From Chrysopilus asiliformis (lineage: Eukaryota; Arthropoda; Insecta; Diptera; Rhagionidae), in assembly GCA_964034945.1 (NCBI GenBank), contig OZ035960.1:103470733-103534732 (forward strand): a stretch of 64,000 nt of DNA. The letters are read 5' to 3'. Each line of letters starts with the position of its first letter. The stretch's first letter is position 1. Positions 43,238-54,824 of the stretch are shown here, one piece after another. Position numbers and translations under genes: made by a program. Below the pieces are notes generated by a model, which saw nothing but the letters and a program-made list of their open reading frames with translations, had not been told where the DNA came from and did no database searches.

Positions 43238-43810
43238 TTATACCCGTATGGTGAAACCAAAGGGTATATTAGATTTGCCTTACCGTTTGTAACGCCAAGA
43301 TCCCGTCATCACACAAAAAAATGAATTACACCATTGTGTTTAGAATGATAAAAAAAGTTGAATTTAGCATTGTCCGTCCGTCCGTTTGTCCGTCCGTCCG
43401 TCTGTCCGTTCGTCTGTCTGTGGCGCGGATTGCGGGCGCACGGATTGAGCTAGAGACTTGAAATTTTGCACAGATCCGTTTTTCGTAAAATGTGAGGCTA
43501 AGTTCGTTAATGGGCAAAAATGGACCATTAGGGGGGGTACCCCCCATACGAACGAAAACTTTTTTTCTGAATATCTCAAAAACGGTGAATTTTATCAAAA
43601 AAGTTCAGGAACAAAAGTTATTTAGGATATGATTCTACATAAAACTCCCATACATCAAAATCCGATTGGAATAAATTTTAAAAAATCTTATTGAAAAGTT
43701 TGACTTCAAAGTGGAATTTTGGTACAAATGTTCGAATTTTGATACGAATATCACCATACGGGTCTCCAATGATTGCCAGATTGGCAATTATAGCTTTTGT
43801 TATGTTTTTG
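43238..43810 (-). repeat. Rep-C copy 2, antisense
   Basis: TTATACCCGTATGGTGAAAC at the left and GGCAATTATAGCTTTTGTTA at the right. Interior TCCGTCCGTCTGTCCGTTCG, GATTGAGCTAGAGACTTGAA and GGGGGGTACCCCCCATACGA are the complement of copies 1 and 3. Confidence 0.85.
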
Positions 43811-44255
43811 ACTAATTTATTGTTAGAGCTAAGGCATACGAAGTGCGTTACATTGCCGCGTTGCGTGATTTTTAAAGCTGGTTGTCTTTTTACTTTGTTA
43901 TACAAAATATCAGGGGCGTAGCTACAGATTTGTCATTGGGGCGTGGAGGGGGGTGGTTTAGTAAGAGCCAAATCTGCTAAGTGTAGAATAGGCCTGTCAA
44001 ACTCTTGCCACATTGGGTTTTCTACACAGTAACAAACTTTAAAGTATTAAACTTTTCTACATTTTTTTCTTAAACGGGTTTTTTTCGTATATCTAACGGT
44101 TCTCAAGATATTTGAAAAAAAAATCAGTTTTTTGAAATCTCTCGAATACTATGCACTTTTCTGAAAAAAATCATATAACAAAGTTTATAGAACATAAAAT
44201 TTTCTACATGTTTTGCATCAATAGCTTATACGTATCTCTAACGGTTCTCAACATA
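43811..44255. repeat. Spacer with Rep-E fragment
   Basis: AGGGGCGTAGCTACAG (43911) and AGAGCCAAATCTGCTAAGTG then CTACACAGTAAC are the left part of Rep-E. The rest, to 44255, repeats TCTAACGGTTCTCA twice, near 44093 and 44237. Confidence 0.6.
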
Positions 44256-44563
44256 CAGTAGATGCTCGTTTATATAAACTAATTAAAACACCTTGAGTTC
44301 ATATAATTGAAGTTTTCATATAAACGGTGTTTAACTTTACAGGAGCAGAATCGCCTGAAGCCCAAATCAGACTAACGATTGCGATTACGATGGCGATTAC
44401 GATGGCGATTACGATGGCGATTACGATTGCGATTACGATTGAGCTTCCTCGACCAATGAGATCAAAGCTTTCATTTCCCTATAGTTGAAAGCTTTGATCT
44501 CATTGGTCGATAAGCTTCTATCGTAATATATAACGTGATGTTCATATAAACACGCGTCTACTG
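44256..44563. mobile_element. MITE M2-type pogo/Tigger-like, with M3c nested
   Basis: Ends CAGTAGATGCTCGTTTATAT and ATATAAACACGCGTCTACTG, with TA on both sides. CAGTAGAxxCTCGTTTAT-type ends at TA are typical of Tigger/pogo. An M3 element occupies 44359-44527. Confidence 0.85.
44359..44527. mobile_element. MITE M3c, 3' truncated
   Basis: AGCCCAAATCAGACTAACGA with repeated GATGGCGATTAC/GATTGCGATTAC hexamers, then CCAATGAGATCAAAGCTTTC arms. The right end stops at TATCGTAA, lacking the GGGCT terminus. Confidence 0.8.
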
Positions 44564-44918
44564 TATTAAAAAAAATTAAAAGTTTCATATTGTCTCAGAT
44601 GGGAAGAGATTCAATAAAGAAGACAGATAATAAAAAAAAGATAAGGTTCTTTGTTATGGCGTCGCTACTTCCTCTGACAAAAAAATAATCATTTGATTTA
44701 AATACTTTTCATTTAAATTAAATACAAAAACCGTTGGTGCAAATTAAGCGAATTTTTATATTCGATTCAACTGCATTTTCGCTAAATCTAATGAAAATTT
44801 CCCCTCAGTGTAGGTTTGTTTTGGCTTATATATTTGCAAATTTAATATTGCAAATCAAGCGGTTGTTACTTAAAAAATTGTAAAGTCGGAAAAACGACTG
44901 CCTTGTCTTATGCGTTTA
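44564..44918. other. Unassigned AT-rich spacer
   Basis: Nothing recognised. Confidence 0.4.
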
Positions 44919-45585
44919 CCAGCTTGCATACCCGCCGTTGTCGAGTAAAACAATATTGCCAGTTTTTTCTAGGAAAAATGATAAAAGGGATATTTGCGTT
45001 ATCCTTACAAGACCTTCCGTTTCGAGTTTTGAAAATCTAACACAGGATTCGTGATCAGCGACCTCGTGAACCTCCTAATGCCATTTTCCCCGCGAAAAAC
45101 GGGAAAATGATATTTACGTTATTCTTGCAGGACCTTCTATTTCTAATTTCGAAAATATAACACCGGATTCGTGATTAGCGACCCCAAAAACCCCTTAATG
45201 TCATTTTTCCCCGGGAAAAATGGGAAAAAGGATATTTGCGTTATCATTACAGGACCTTCCGTTTCTAACTTTGAAAATCTAACACCGGATTCGTGATCAG
45301 CGACCCCGAAAACCGCCGAGTAAAACTTTTCAGCCTCCCATTGAGCAGGGTTAATGGCGAAAATCACGATTTAAAAACACCCAAATCCCCTTCACCCCCG
45401 TTCACCCCCTTAGGGGTAAAATTTAGAAAACCCCGCCTTACTGAGCACCTACGCGATGGTTGGGATATACTGTGAAAGTTTCAAGTCTCTAGCTTCAGGG
45501 GTTTGGGCTGGACGTTGATGAGTCAATCAGTCAGTCAGTCAGTCAATCAATCAGGTTGAACGATTTTATATAGATAGATTTACAA
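44919..45585 (+). repeat. Rep-A head, Sat122-type units, and tail
   Basis: CAGCTTGCATACCCGCCGTT, then three units with GACCTT at 45011, 45131 and 45253 (120 and 122 bp). Then CCCTTCACCCCCGTTCACCC, TTTCAAGTCTCTAGCTTCAG, a (CAGT/CAAT)n run at 45521-45551 and ATTTTATATAGATAGATT. Confidence 0.8.
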
Positions 45586-46984
45586 AACTTTCACTATTAT
45601 TATTCTTTTAAGACGATAACAGCTAATTTAACACCTTTTGTGAATACCCCTATTGTGCAAAAAACCTAAAAAAAATACAAAATTGTTTTGCAAAACATAA
45701 TTAAATGTAGCCCAATATTTAAACCGTATTTGACAACTGCAGATAGTTTATAAACTTTTCAATGAAACTTTTATGTAAAAAAATGTGTTCTCATCGAAGG
45801 CTATATTTAATCTTATTAAAAATAATTTCCTAGCAATTAAGTGTTCGTCCTTCGTAGCCATCATATAAGAAGGGTATAAAACTTTGTTAGTTTATTCATA
45901 ATGCGCTTGATGCCATTTATTATATGTGAAGACTTGAGAGAATGGATATGTGTGCAAATGATTTCTTCCATCTCATATGAACAACACGAGTATAAAAATG
46001 AAGGGAGGAGAGGAGGAAGGTGTGTAACTTTTTTTTCCTTTTTGTAGGCTCCATGTCTGTATATCATAATGACGCAGGTTCCTGAAATGGAATAAATGTG
46101 CGAACAAAATGAATGTTAAAAGATCAGACATTCTTCGTACACGACATGTATTTCAGGACTAATTACCATACGTTGCTATTACAAGTTATTTTACTTGAGA
46201 TTTTCTCTTATCGTAGACAACCCAAACAACAAACGCGAACTTCTCAGACATAAATACGGCCATTTTGAGTATTACTTATTAATATATAACGATACAATGT
46301 AAAATATGTAGAAAATTGCTATGACAGAAAATGAAGAGAACATACATATAAAAATCTAAGATATCAGATATGTATATTCACATCGTATTATGGAAAGTTA
46401 AGGATATTTTCGATGGCATGCATTATATGGACTTTTATATGTTGAAATCTTTGCCCATACCATATTTCGTCTAAGATCACTTTATTTATTAATATTGGAA
46501 GACATAATTCCAGCCTTCTATATTCCCAAGACACGCAGAGAAAGAAACAAAACAAAGGAAAAGATTTTCATCTCTCACCGTTGGTTTGATAAATATTTGT
46601 TGACACAAGGATTAAATTACTAAAGTAACAAGTTTAGTCTCATTATTGGTAAAACGGTTTTTGGTATTCCATGGTATGCCCGTCAACGAAGGCGTATATG
46701 CTATGAAAAGGAGAGATTGGGAAAAATATCCTTTTTCTTTGTGGTATCGGCCATTTCACTTCATTCCAGTGATGAGTTCTGTTACGCTTATTACAAGAAA
46801 TTTCATAGAAACTGAACCTAAGCTGATAAAAGGTCTTGAATATTCATTTAAAAAGGACTTGAAATATCCATGCGTTGTGAGGATAGGGGATAACAGGGAC
46901 CATTAAACAAAAAATATGTGGAGAATGTCTTACAAATGTAAATAAAAAAAAATCTGACTGGAAAATAAATCTTTCAAAAAGGAT
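45586..46984. other. Unassigned AT-rich intergenic DNA
   Basis: An 86-codon frame at 46646-46906 has no similarity I can name. ACACGCAGAGAAAGAAACAA near 46531 resembles an M10 terminus. No gene called. Confidence 0.45.
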
Positions 46985-47180
46985 ATTATAACGATTCACT
47001 AAAAAAATACGGACGGAAAGTCGAACGGAGAGAAGGACGAACAAACGGACGGACAGACAGTGGTGCAGGCGTGCGGACAGATGGAAGGACGGGCGAACGG
47101 ATGGACAGAAGTACAGACGGACAGGCATACAATCGGACGGACAGAAGGACATGTGGAAATCAAAACCCAGATTCTCATCT
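46985..47180 (+). repeat. Degenerate GGACGGACAGA minisatellite
   Basis: Irregular GGACGGACAGACAG copies ending in ACATGTGGAAATCAAAACCC, like a decayed Rep-B tail. Confidence 0.7.
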
Positions 47181-47477
47181 AGAGTGTAATAAACTATAAT
47201 AATGCGGTCAAAAAGTGTGATCATGTGGAAGAAATTCAATCTCTAAAATAGAACTACACCCCTTTGTTGAATCCACCTATAAAAATGGGAATACACGACA
47301 AAGTTTAATTTAATAAGTAGCGATTTAAAAAAGAAAAAAAAAAATCGGAAATGCGTGAGAAAATAATAGAAAGCTCTCCGAAAATTTGAATTGTCTCTCT
47401 GGGCCTACACTGTTGGAAAAAAAACGTCTGTGGTGAGCTAAATTTTTCTTAGCTGAGCCAGATTTTTTCACTTCTAA
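47181..47477. other. Unassigned spacer
   Basis: Nothing recognised. Confidence 0.3.
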
Positions 47478-47494
47478 AGCCCAATTCAGACTAA

Positions 47495-47883
47495 AGCTAG
47501 AACCTGAATCGTACGTCGATGCGTCCGTCATGCGTCCGTCCGGTAGACAGTTTTATGCGGTGACAGTTGGGTACGGCAACGAATCACTTCTTCTTCCCTT
47601 TTTTTGCACTTCTTCTATTAGTTTATCGTCGAAACAATTACTTTCAATTTGTTCCATACTTAAATTGCTTAAATCGTAACCAAAATTTTTTTGCGAAATG
47701 ACATTTCCGTGCGTTGCCGCATGTAGAAGTAGAAAGTCGACCTACACTGTGCGGTTGCCGCATTGGAAAACGTATTATTAGGGGAGTACTCATAGCAGCG
47801 CGTTGATTTTACTTTGACCGCATCGAACTGTCAACGTGACGGACGCATGGCGGACGCACGGACGTATGTTTCTGGTTCTACTT
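47495..47883 (-). mobile_element. M4 copy 1: TIR element carrying a MADF-like start
   Basis: 389 bp. CTAGAACCTGAATCGTACGT at one end and its diverged complement (GTATGTTTCTGGTTCTAC) at the other, with GCGTCCGTCATGCGTCCGTC subterminal repeats. Flanking TAA on both sides (47492-4, 47884-6) gives a 3-bp duplication. It is homologous to 54825-55200 in opposite orientation. Confidence 0.88.
47553..47657 (-). pseudogene. Truncated MADF-like protein start in M4 copy 1
   Basis: 34 codons: MEQIESNCFDDKLIEEVQ, then KKGRRSDSLPYPTVTA and stop. DDKLIEEVQ resembles the first helix of MADF (Myb/SANT-like) domains, which accompany Harbinger transposases (family knowledge). After EEVQ the frame jumps into the terminal sequence, so the domain is lost. 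Confidence 0.6.
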
Positions 47884-48066
47884 TAACGATTACGATTACG
47901 ATTGAGCGTCAGTCTGAATTGGGCGTAACGGGTTGACGAAAAAATACATCACTCTGTGAAGTGGAAGAAATGTCTTCGGTGGTGTGACGGCGGTACTAAA
48001 TTAGGAACAAAAAATCGGGTAAAGTCGGGCGAGTGGAGAAGGAGATCCCGAAACCCCAAACGGAAA

Positions 48067-48301
48067 CACGCATAGAAAAAATTGTAAATGTAACAATTTT
48101 ATAATGGGAAGTCGGATCAATTACTAAAATACTTAATTTCAATTACAAAAATAGTCAAAATCGGATATTTTCACGAAAAATTTAACTACTTAGTAGTAAA
48201 ATTTACTATTTTGTGGTTAAATTTACTATTTTTGTAATTGAAATAAACTGAAAAATAGTCCCATTTTAAAATAAAAAGATTTACTATTTGTTTTCTCTGT
48301 G
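48067..48301. mobile_element. Short M10-like MITE
   Basis: Ends CACGCATAGAAAAAATTG and ATTTGTTTTCTCTGTG, with internal inverted ATTACAAAAATAGT/ACTATTTTTGTAATTG. Termini resemble the larger M10 element. No clear duplication. Confidence 0.65.
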
Positions 48302-48790
48302 TTTAGTTGGACTGGAATGTTCTGTTAATTTTTAGAGTAGATAAAAAAGTGTACAAATCTAGCAAATACGATGGTTGAAGAAAATTTCAATATTTTTGCC
48401 AATAGCAATTCTATTCTAGTGTTTCAAACTCTCGTAGTACCCGATTTTACTTTACGTTTTGTTATTATCAGCGTCAAGTTATCCGCGTTGCGAAACACAC
48501 TTCCGCTCGATACACAATTTCATCCCCAAGGGTTTATGAATCCATTGCCGGATACAAGCAAAGTATGTGTCAAATCAATTAGATGAATATTTGTGGTATG
48601 AAATAAATGAGATCCTAAAGGGGGTGATAACATTTCTATCTATTCATATTATATCCATATGTGTTTGTCGGTTAATCTATCTATATCTAATTCTGTATAT
48701 TGTGTATATAGGCATCATCTCGTATGTAATACAATCCCGCACGCGGTATTTTATCTTCATATTTGTCACTATAGCATTTTATATTAATGT
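48302..48790. other. Spacer with a possible orphan exon
   Basis: The segment 48442-48560 is GC-richer than its surroundings. It is bounded by a possible acceptor (TCTCGTAG) and a donor (AAAGTATGTG). See the finding; not called as a gene. Confidence 0.3.
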
Positions 48791-50393
48791 ACACTCAGAG
48801 AAAAAAAATAGTTAATTTTATTATTTTTGGTAGTTGATGTTGATAATTCTACGAATCTCGATGAACATCCAAAAATAGTTAAAGTTGTTAAAGAATAGTC
48901 AAGAAATAGTGCGAAATAGTAACCATGTCTAAAATGCTCTCATTTCGGTGTTTACAGCAAAATAATCAATTTTAATTATAACAAATAGTTAAAATACAAA
49001 TAACTATTTGGTACTATTTGTTTATCGTTTTGTAGTTGAGTTCTCTAATTTTAACTACATAATGATAGGTTTCAGATTTGAAATAATAAAAAAAATTATA
49101 TAATAGTAAAAATGACAAATTTGTAATAAAATCTATTACAAATTTATTAAAAATTTGCTACTTTCTACTGACGCGTCATTTTGCTCCTCGTTTTCGTGTG
49201 GTAAAGTTGTGAATTTTTCAAGTGCATTAAATGGAACAGTCAGATTATCAAGAAGCAGCTGAGGGTGCGCCGATTATTGTGTTGGATCAAACTTCACTGG
49301 ATCCCCTATTCGTCTTGTTAGATTCTTGGGATTTATCATCTCTATATCCTATATTCAACGGTAAGATTTTTTTGCATTTTTTCAATTTTTCCAACATTTT
49401 TACTTAGAAATAAAATTCGTTTCTTCCTTAACTTTCCAGAAAAATAAAATCTTAAAGAACTGTGCTAACAAAGAGACAGGCGAATCAAACCATCTGAAAG
49501 CGGAGTGTTCTCTAACTGGTATTATTCATTTTTATGCTATTTTGTTGAATAAAAACTATAACAAGTACAATATTTGCTTTAAATCACAGAGCACTAATAC
49601 AGTTTTTTTAACTAGACGAAATTCTTGAAATATCTCCAAGATGATTGGATAAAATGCGTGAGCAAATGGGAAAGTCTACACACGCATTTTCATAAATTTC
49701 GTATAAAATTAAAGACAAACATAACGAGAACGGAAATACGACAGAAGGTAATTTTTTTTTGTTAGTAAATTTCTCATTTTACATTCTACTTTTTATATAG
49801 ATTCTCGTGATGCCATCCTCATGCTAATGTGATTTTGAGTTTTTCTTTTGTGATAAATCCTTGTTAAGGTTATTTTTACTGGAAATAAAATATTTTTGTA
49901 GCACAACACATTCTGTTTTTTTTCTGTTGAGTTTCTGTTTTTCAGTAAATTCAGGGCAAAATAATTGAAAAATCATTATTTTTCTAATAATTTTAACTAA
50001 TTTGTAATAACAGTGATTAGAAAATAGTTAAAAATGACGACTTTTGTAATACACAGTAACTATTTTAAAGTAATTTCAAACACAAAATAATTATTTTGAG
50101 TCTGAATTTCTACTATTTCGCAGTAGACTTAATGAAAAAATAATTGTTTTTTAATAAATATAACTATTTTTAAATTAAATCTATAATAAAATAATTAAAA
50201 GTAATTATTATGCAATAAAATTTTACTACTAATGTAATCTGGCAAGAACTATTTTATTGTAATTATTTACAATTTTATATTGTGATCAACTATTCTTTAT
50301 AATAAAGATCAACTACAAAAGTGATAGTCACGATTTGCCATTACTAAATAATTGAAAAGTTGTTAAAAACAACTATTTTTTTTCTCTGCGTGT
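48791..50393. mobile_element. M10: 1.6-kb TIR element with captured or residual exon
   Basis: Left end ACACTCAGAGAAAAAAAATA and right end TATTTTTTTTCTCTGCGTGT are inverted repeats of about 23 bp. Reading CACTCAG...GCGTG, TA lies on both sides. Subterminal parts are full of TAGTTAAAAT-type motifs. The central part holds a short coding exon (49231-49360). No transposase was found. Confidence 0.8.
49231..49360 (+). pseudogene. Truncated SAM-like first exon inside M10
   Basis: ATG in good context opens MEQSDYQEAAEGAPIIVLDQ and reaches SWDLSSLYPIFN, followed by a good donor (G|GTAAGA at 49361). The nearest acceptor (CTTTCCAG, about 49439) leads within three codons to a stop. The ending resembles the first helix of SAM-like domains, where EWxLxxLIxxFxEN is common (inference). 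It is probably the remnant of an element-borne gene. Confidence 0.45.
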
Positions 50394-50922
50394 ATACTAG
50401 GATATCATTTGAAAGTCCTTTCTTAAAACAAAAGGGGTTTGGAACAGTTAGCAGGTAGTATAGTATGTGGACGATTGGAAAATGTGTTAACTGATATCTC
50501 CATGTATTCGTAGTCGTATGTGTATTTTCCATAGACAGCAGAGCTTTTTGGGTAAATTTTAAACGAGAATAAGCTTCATATTAGCTTTGGGTTAGTTACA
50601 CACATAAACTGAATGTGGTTTATTGGTTTAAGTTAAATTAGGTGGAATTAATCAATCAGCCGTTAGGATCTACGAGTAATACCTACCCCTTTAGGTTATG
50701 GTTATATCGAGAGTGTCTCAAATGGGTATACAGATTTGTTGAATCCTTCAGATCTCGTTAATTTGCTGGTAAAAATTTATTGAATATGGGCGACGCCATC
50801 AATAAGTTCCTTAAATCCAAATAAATCTCATTCGCAAAATTTTAAAGCAATTAACTAAATTTTCAGTATCACAGATATATCATCGGTGGTTGTTTAAATC
50901 CTGAGGGGGATCGCCGAGGCTA
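50394..50922. other. Unassigned spacer
   Basis: Nothing recognised. Confidence 0.35.
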
Positions 50923-51265
50923 TTTTAACGATTTATTTTTTTTTTTTGCCTGCGGCACATTCCTGTTGGAGAACTGGAGTGATATTCCGTAATTTGTTTC
51001 AAGCGCTTGTTTCGAGTTAGAAGAAAAAGTAGTATTCGCTGTCTCTGTTTCGACTGACAGGGCGAAACAGAGATAGCGAATATCGCTTTTTCTTCTCCCT
51101 CGAAACAAACGATTGAGACAATAGTTTCGGAATACCACTCCTGTACCTGGAGTCGTACCTTTTTTTAATAAATTTAGCCCGGGTGCATTTTTTCAGTGAC
51201 AGTCTTGCTGGCAAACTTGCCCAACTGAAATGTGCCGCAGGCAAAAGAAAACATAATCGTTTAAA
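50923..51265. mobile_element. Nested hairpin element with GCCTGCGGCACATT termini
   Basis: The outer arms, AACGATT and TTTTGCCTGCGGCACATTCC, recur inverted as AATGTGCCGCAGGCAAAAG and AATCGTT. Inside, 51008-51115 form a second strong hairpin (TTCGCTGTCTCTGTTTCG with CGAAACAGAGATAGCGAA, and AGAAGAAAAAG with CTTTTTCTTCT). No coding capacity. Confidence 0.75.
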
Positions 51266-52699
51266 GGAAATGTGACTTTAATTTTGTTGATTTGTTGAAA
51301 AATCATTGTTTTTTTTTAAATCCCTGAAATTTTTGTAGATCCTTCATTTTTTTACAAAACTGCTTAAAATAACAAAATCTTACCGCACTTTTCGATACCC
51401 CCAAAACGTGTTTGCCAACCCAAGGGGGTGTGACTAAGCGGTTTGTAAATATTACTTTCATTGTAAAAATTACGTTTTCGCCAATTTTTTTTTTGCTGTT
51501 TTCGCTATATATCCATAAAATTAATAAAATTCAAAAAAAAAAATCTTGAAAAATTTTAAATTACGGGATCCTTCACATAATTAACAGCCTTTGACCAACG
51601 AATTTTCCATAAATATCCTCTTGTTTTTATTTACAATCGTTTGTTATTTTCGGAATTTAATCGGTTTAGAAGATAAAGTTAAAAGATTGCTGTTTGGTAG
51701 AGAAATTTTTAATCACTCGCAGTTTATGAAATTCGATAAAGGAGCTTAGTGGAAAAATTGAAAATGGTTTGAGGAAAAATCTTTTCGTCTTAAATAAACA
51801 TCAACGAGATTAATTCAAATTCATATTCTTTTTTCTTTGTTTGTTTCTTGATTATATTCAAAAGATCACTTCTGGAGAAAAGTAAAAAAGTAAGAAAAGC
51901 AAAATGTTTACACGACTACATTGAAAATTTATGTTTTTGATAATGTTTTTGGCCAATTTCTCATAAAAATGCGTATTAATAATTTTCTGCTTAATATCTT
52001 AATCTTCTTAACATTAATAAAATGTTCTCTTTTTGATTCACGATATTTTTTTTTTTGCCCGCGCTGCGTTAGGCAGTCAATGAAAAGTTAAATGAGATGA
52101 AAAGTGGAAAAGAATGGAAAAATATATTATGGTAATTGTAGGGCGTCCTAGAGACCGAAAGAGAATTTTCTCAGATTGTTTAGAAATAAAACTTCTAAGG
52201 AAAAATGAAACAAATATACCCACAATATTTAAAAATGAGATTGGCAACCCTTAATAGAGCTTCAATTTTTATTTTTATTATTTTGTAAATTCATTTTAAT
52301 ATTGTTAAGATTCACTTCGAATGTTTTTGTGATCTATTTTTGGTAAGAATAAGTACTTGGATTTATTTGCAAATTTCTAGGTCTTGTGCTTTTTAATTTT
52401 GTAGATTGTATTCAAACAATATCGCTAAATTTGCTTATATTAAAATTCTATCTTTTCTTATTCTTCTCCATTGTTGGTTGATGCAATAAGAAAAACTCTT
52501 TCTGTTGTCTGAGGTATTTTCATATAATTTTTAATTTATTGTAGCAAAACAGCATGCTATAAATTTCCGGCAGTTGAAAAGAATGAGTGAAATTTTTAAT
52601 ATTAAATTGTGTATAAAAAAAGTTTATTACATATAAAGAAGAAATTCACAAACAATTATTTCAAAATTGTTTTTTTACAATGAATCATTCATTTCCAAT
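51266..52699. other. Unassigned AT-rich intergenic DNA
   Basis: No gene or repeat family recognised. Confidence 0.5.
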
Positions 52700-53292
52700 A
52701 TTTCGCTATAATTGCCAATCTGCCAATTATTGAAAACTCGTATGGTGATATTCGTATCAAAATTCGAACAGTTATACAAAAATTCCACTTTGAAGTCAAA
52801 CTTTCCAATAAGATTTTTTAAAATTTATTCCAATCGGATTTTGATGTATGGGAGTTTTATGTAGAATCATATCCTAAATAACTTTTGTTCTTGCACTTTT
52901 TTAATAAAATACACCGTTTTTGAGATATTCACAAAAAACGTTTTCGTTCATATGGGAGGTACCCCCCCTAATGGTCCATTTTTGCCCATTAACGAACTTA
53001 GCCTTGCATTTTACGAAAAATGGATCTGTGCAAAATTTCAAGTCTCTAGCTCAATCCGTGCGCACGTAATCCGCGTCACAGACGGACGGACGGACATACG
53101 GATGGACGGACAGACGGACGGACGGACGGACAGACGGACGGACGGACGGACGGACGGACATGCTAAATTCAACTTTTTTTTATCATTCTAAACATACTGG
53201 TGTAATTCATTTTTTTGTGTGATGACGGGATCTTGGCGTTACAAACGGTAAGGCAAATCTAATATACCCTTTGGTTTCACCATACGGGTATA
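52700..53292 (+). repeat. Rep-C copy 3
   Basis: GCTATAATTGCCAATCTGCC to GTTTCACCATACGGGTATAA. It includes ATGGGAGGTACCCCCCCTAA, TTTCAAGTCTCTAGCTCAAT and a GGAC minisatellite at 53083-53160. It lacks the 300-bp insertion seen in copy 1. Confidence 0.85.
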
Positions 53293-53477
53293 ATCAAAAA
53301 ATTCTAAAAATTTGTGATTTGTTGCGCGGTATATAAAATATAAAAATATAAAAGAAAATTACGAGAGATTCTCTTAAAATAGTTTTATCAACTATCCAAA
53401 ATTGCGGAATAAATCTAGAAAATCTTTTATCAGTATTGTAACAGATAACACTTGAATTTCAGGCAATTTGGTGTCTT
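53293..53477. other. Short unassigned spacer
   Basis: AT-rich; nothing recognised. Confidence 0.3.
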
Positions 53478-53580
53478 AGGCCTATGTTACCCACGGCAAC
53501 TTTAAACCGATACACGATACAAAAAGTTGCTCGTTTGTGCTACACGCGGAGACAAGTTGGCGGAAACTTCTGTATATTAC

Positions 53581-54375
53581 CAGGGAACAACCATTATATA
53601 GAATGGAAAGTAAGGCCTTTCCTCATTAACTTCCACTAGAGTAAGCACTACACTATAGAAATCGGGTTTTTTATCTCACTTCCCCTTTCTGCTGTCATAC
53701 ACTCGACAAAAAAAAAATCAAATAGAAAAACCTGTTACAATACATACACAAAAGTGCTGGCACTTTTGTTTACATTTTGCATGACATTTCATTGCAACAT
53801 TGATTCATTTCATTGCAACGATTGATTTTGATAGATAATTACATTTTAGCGTGTTAACATTTCATAATTTCACATCAAAATGAATAAAGCACAAATTCAC
53901 CACTGTTTAGTGAAGGAATGTTCCGCCAATTCAATTAAAAACCCAAATAGAAAGTTTTTCCGAGTCCCATCAACAACAGAAAGGTAAAGTATAACGAAAG
54001 ATCGACAGAATTGCACATGAACGGGCCTTAAAACAATTGAAAACTAAAACTAAATTAAATTTAACACCTTTCAACACATTAGAACATCGCTAATATTTAA
54101 TGGAAATATCAAATTATCCATAAAACATTTCCATTACCCGGTTTTGTTTTTTTTTTTTTTTTTTTTTTTTTTTTTGGGTTTTTGGTTTCTTTCCGGTTTT
54201 GTTTTGATTTGTTTTCATTTCAAGTGACAGATGGGAATCCATATTGCCACACACAACCGAATCGCTCAGTGTTCATGTACACTGTCATGTAACAGCTATA
54301 GAAATCCTCGGATGTACGCTCCCAACACAAAAAATTTTGTTAGAGCTTTCCATTCTATATAATGGTTGTTCCCTG
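53581..54375 (+). mobile_element. M9: P-element-like non-autonomous element
   Basis: 795 bp. CAGGGAACAACCATTATATA and its exact complement TATATAATGGTTGTTCCCTG extend to about 30-bp inverted repeats (GAATGGAAAG/CTTTCCATTC). Flanking ATATTAC (53574-80, 54376-82) is a 7-bp exact duplication, close to the 7-8 bp of P and hAT elements. It contains a THAP-like start (53880-53984), which points to the P superfamily. A T-run of more than 30 lies at 54146-54177. Confidence 0.88.
53880..53984 (+). pseudogene. Truncated THAP domain start of a P-like transposase
   Basis: The frame reads MNKAQIHHCLVKECSANSIK and then NPNRKFFRVPSTTER, with either a stop (TAA at 53985) or a splice donor (AG|GTAAAGT). It matches the beginning of THAP zinc-binding domains: the C-x4-C pair, then the aromatic/FRVP motif. 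The downstream C and H ligands and the AVPTIF end are missing, as is any catalytic domain. Identity is from the family pattern, and the context (P-like ends) supports it. Confidence 0.75.
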
Positions 54376-54556
54376 ATATTACACAGTGAGTGTTTCATGT
54401 GTGTGTGAAGTTGTGTGAAGAACCAACCCGTTCTTTGTGATTGTGTGCGTATTTTGTCGCCTTGTTTCTACTTTCGGAACTGGCGACATTAGCCACTTCT
54501 CGCGCCTATGCTTAAGAAAAGTCGCCGCTTAAAGTTGCCGTGTGTAACATAGGCCT

Positions 54557-54824
54557 TTGGACCCACTTGCTAATTTTTCTAGAATTTCGTCGTAAATTTT
54601 ACTCATCTATCGTAGAATAAATTCACTTAGCAAAAGTTGTTGAATTTATTCGGACGGTTTTATATGAAAAAATTCGAGATCGCGCGTCTTTCAACAAAAA
54701 ATTTCTGAATTTTGTGCCGTAGTGTGAAACGATTGTGAAACGTAAATTTATAGTCGAAAAAAAAATTCGAGAAATAAAGTGTCAGGTGTAAATGGCCCTT
54801 TAAGTAAGAAGTGCTTGTCTTTTA
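54557..54824. other. Short unassigned spacer
   Basis: Nothing recognised. Confidence 0.3.

Larger units (their letters stand above)
47478..47925. mobile_element. MITE M3d, split by an M4 insertion
   Basis: AGCCCAATTCAGACTAA at the left and CAGTCTGAATTGGGCG at the right, flanked by TAA on both sides (47475-7, 47926-8). Nearly all of the interior is the M4 element at 47495-47883. Confidence 0.85.
53478..54556. mobile_element. MITE M8 (AGGCCTATGTTAC ends), split by M9
   Basis: AGGCCTATGTTACCCACGGC and its near-perfect complement GCCGTGTGTAACATAGGCCT define about 30-bp terminal inverted repeats. The target duplication is unclear. The interior is broken by the P-like element at 53581-54375. Confidence 0.85.

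Noticed and set aside
46646..46906. 86-codon frame MVKRFLVFHGMPVNEG...
   Set aside because: No recognisable family, base composition like its flanks, no splice or transcript support.
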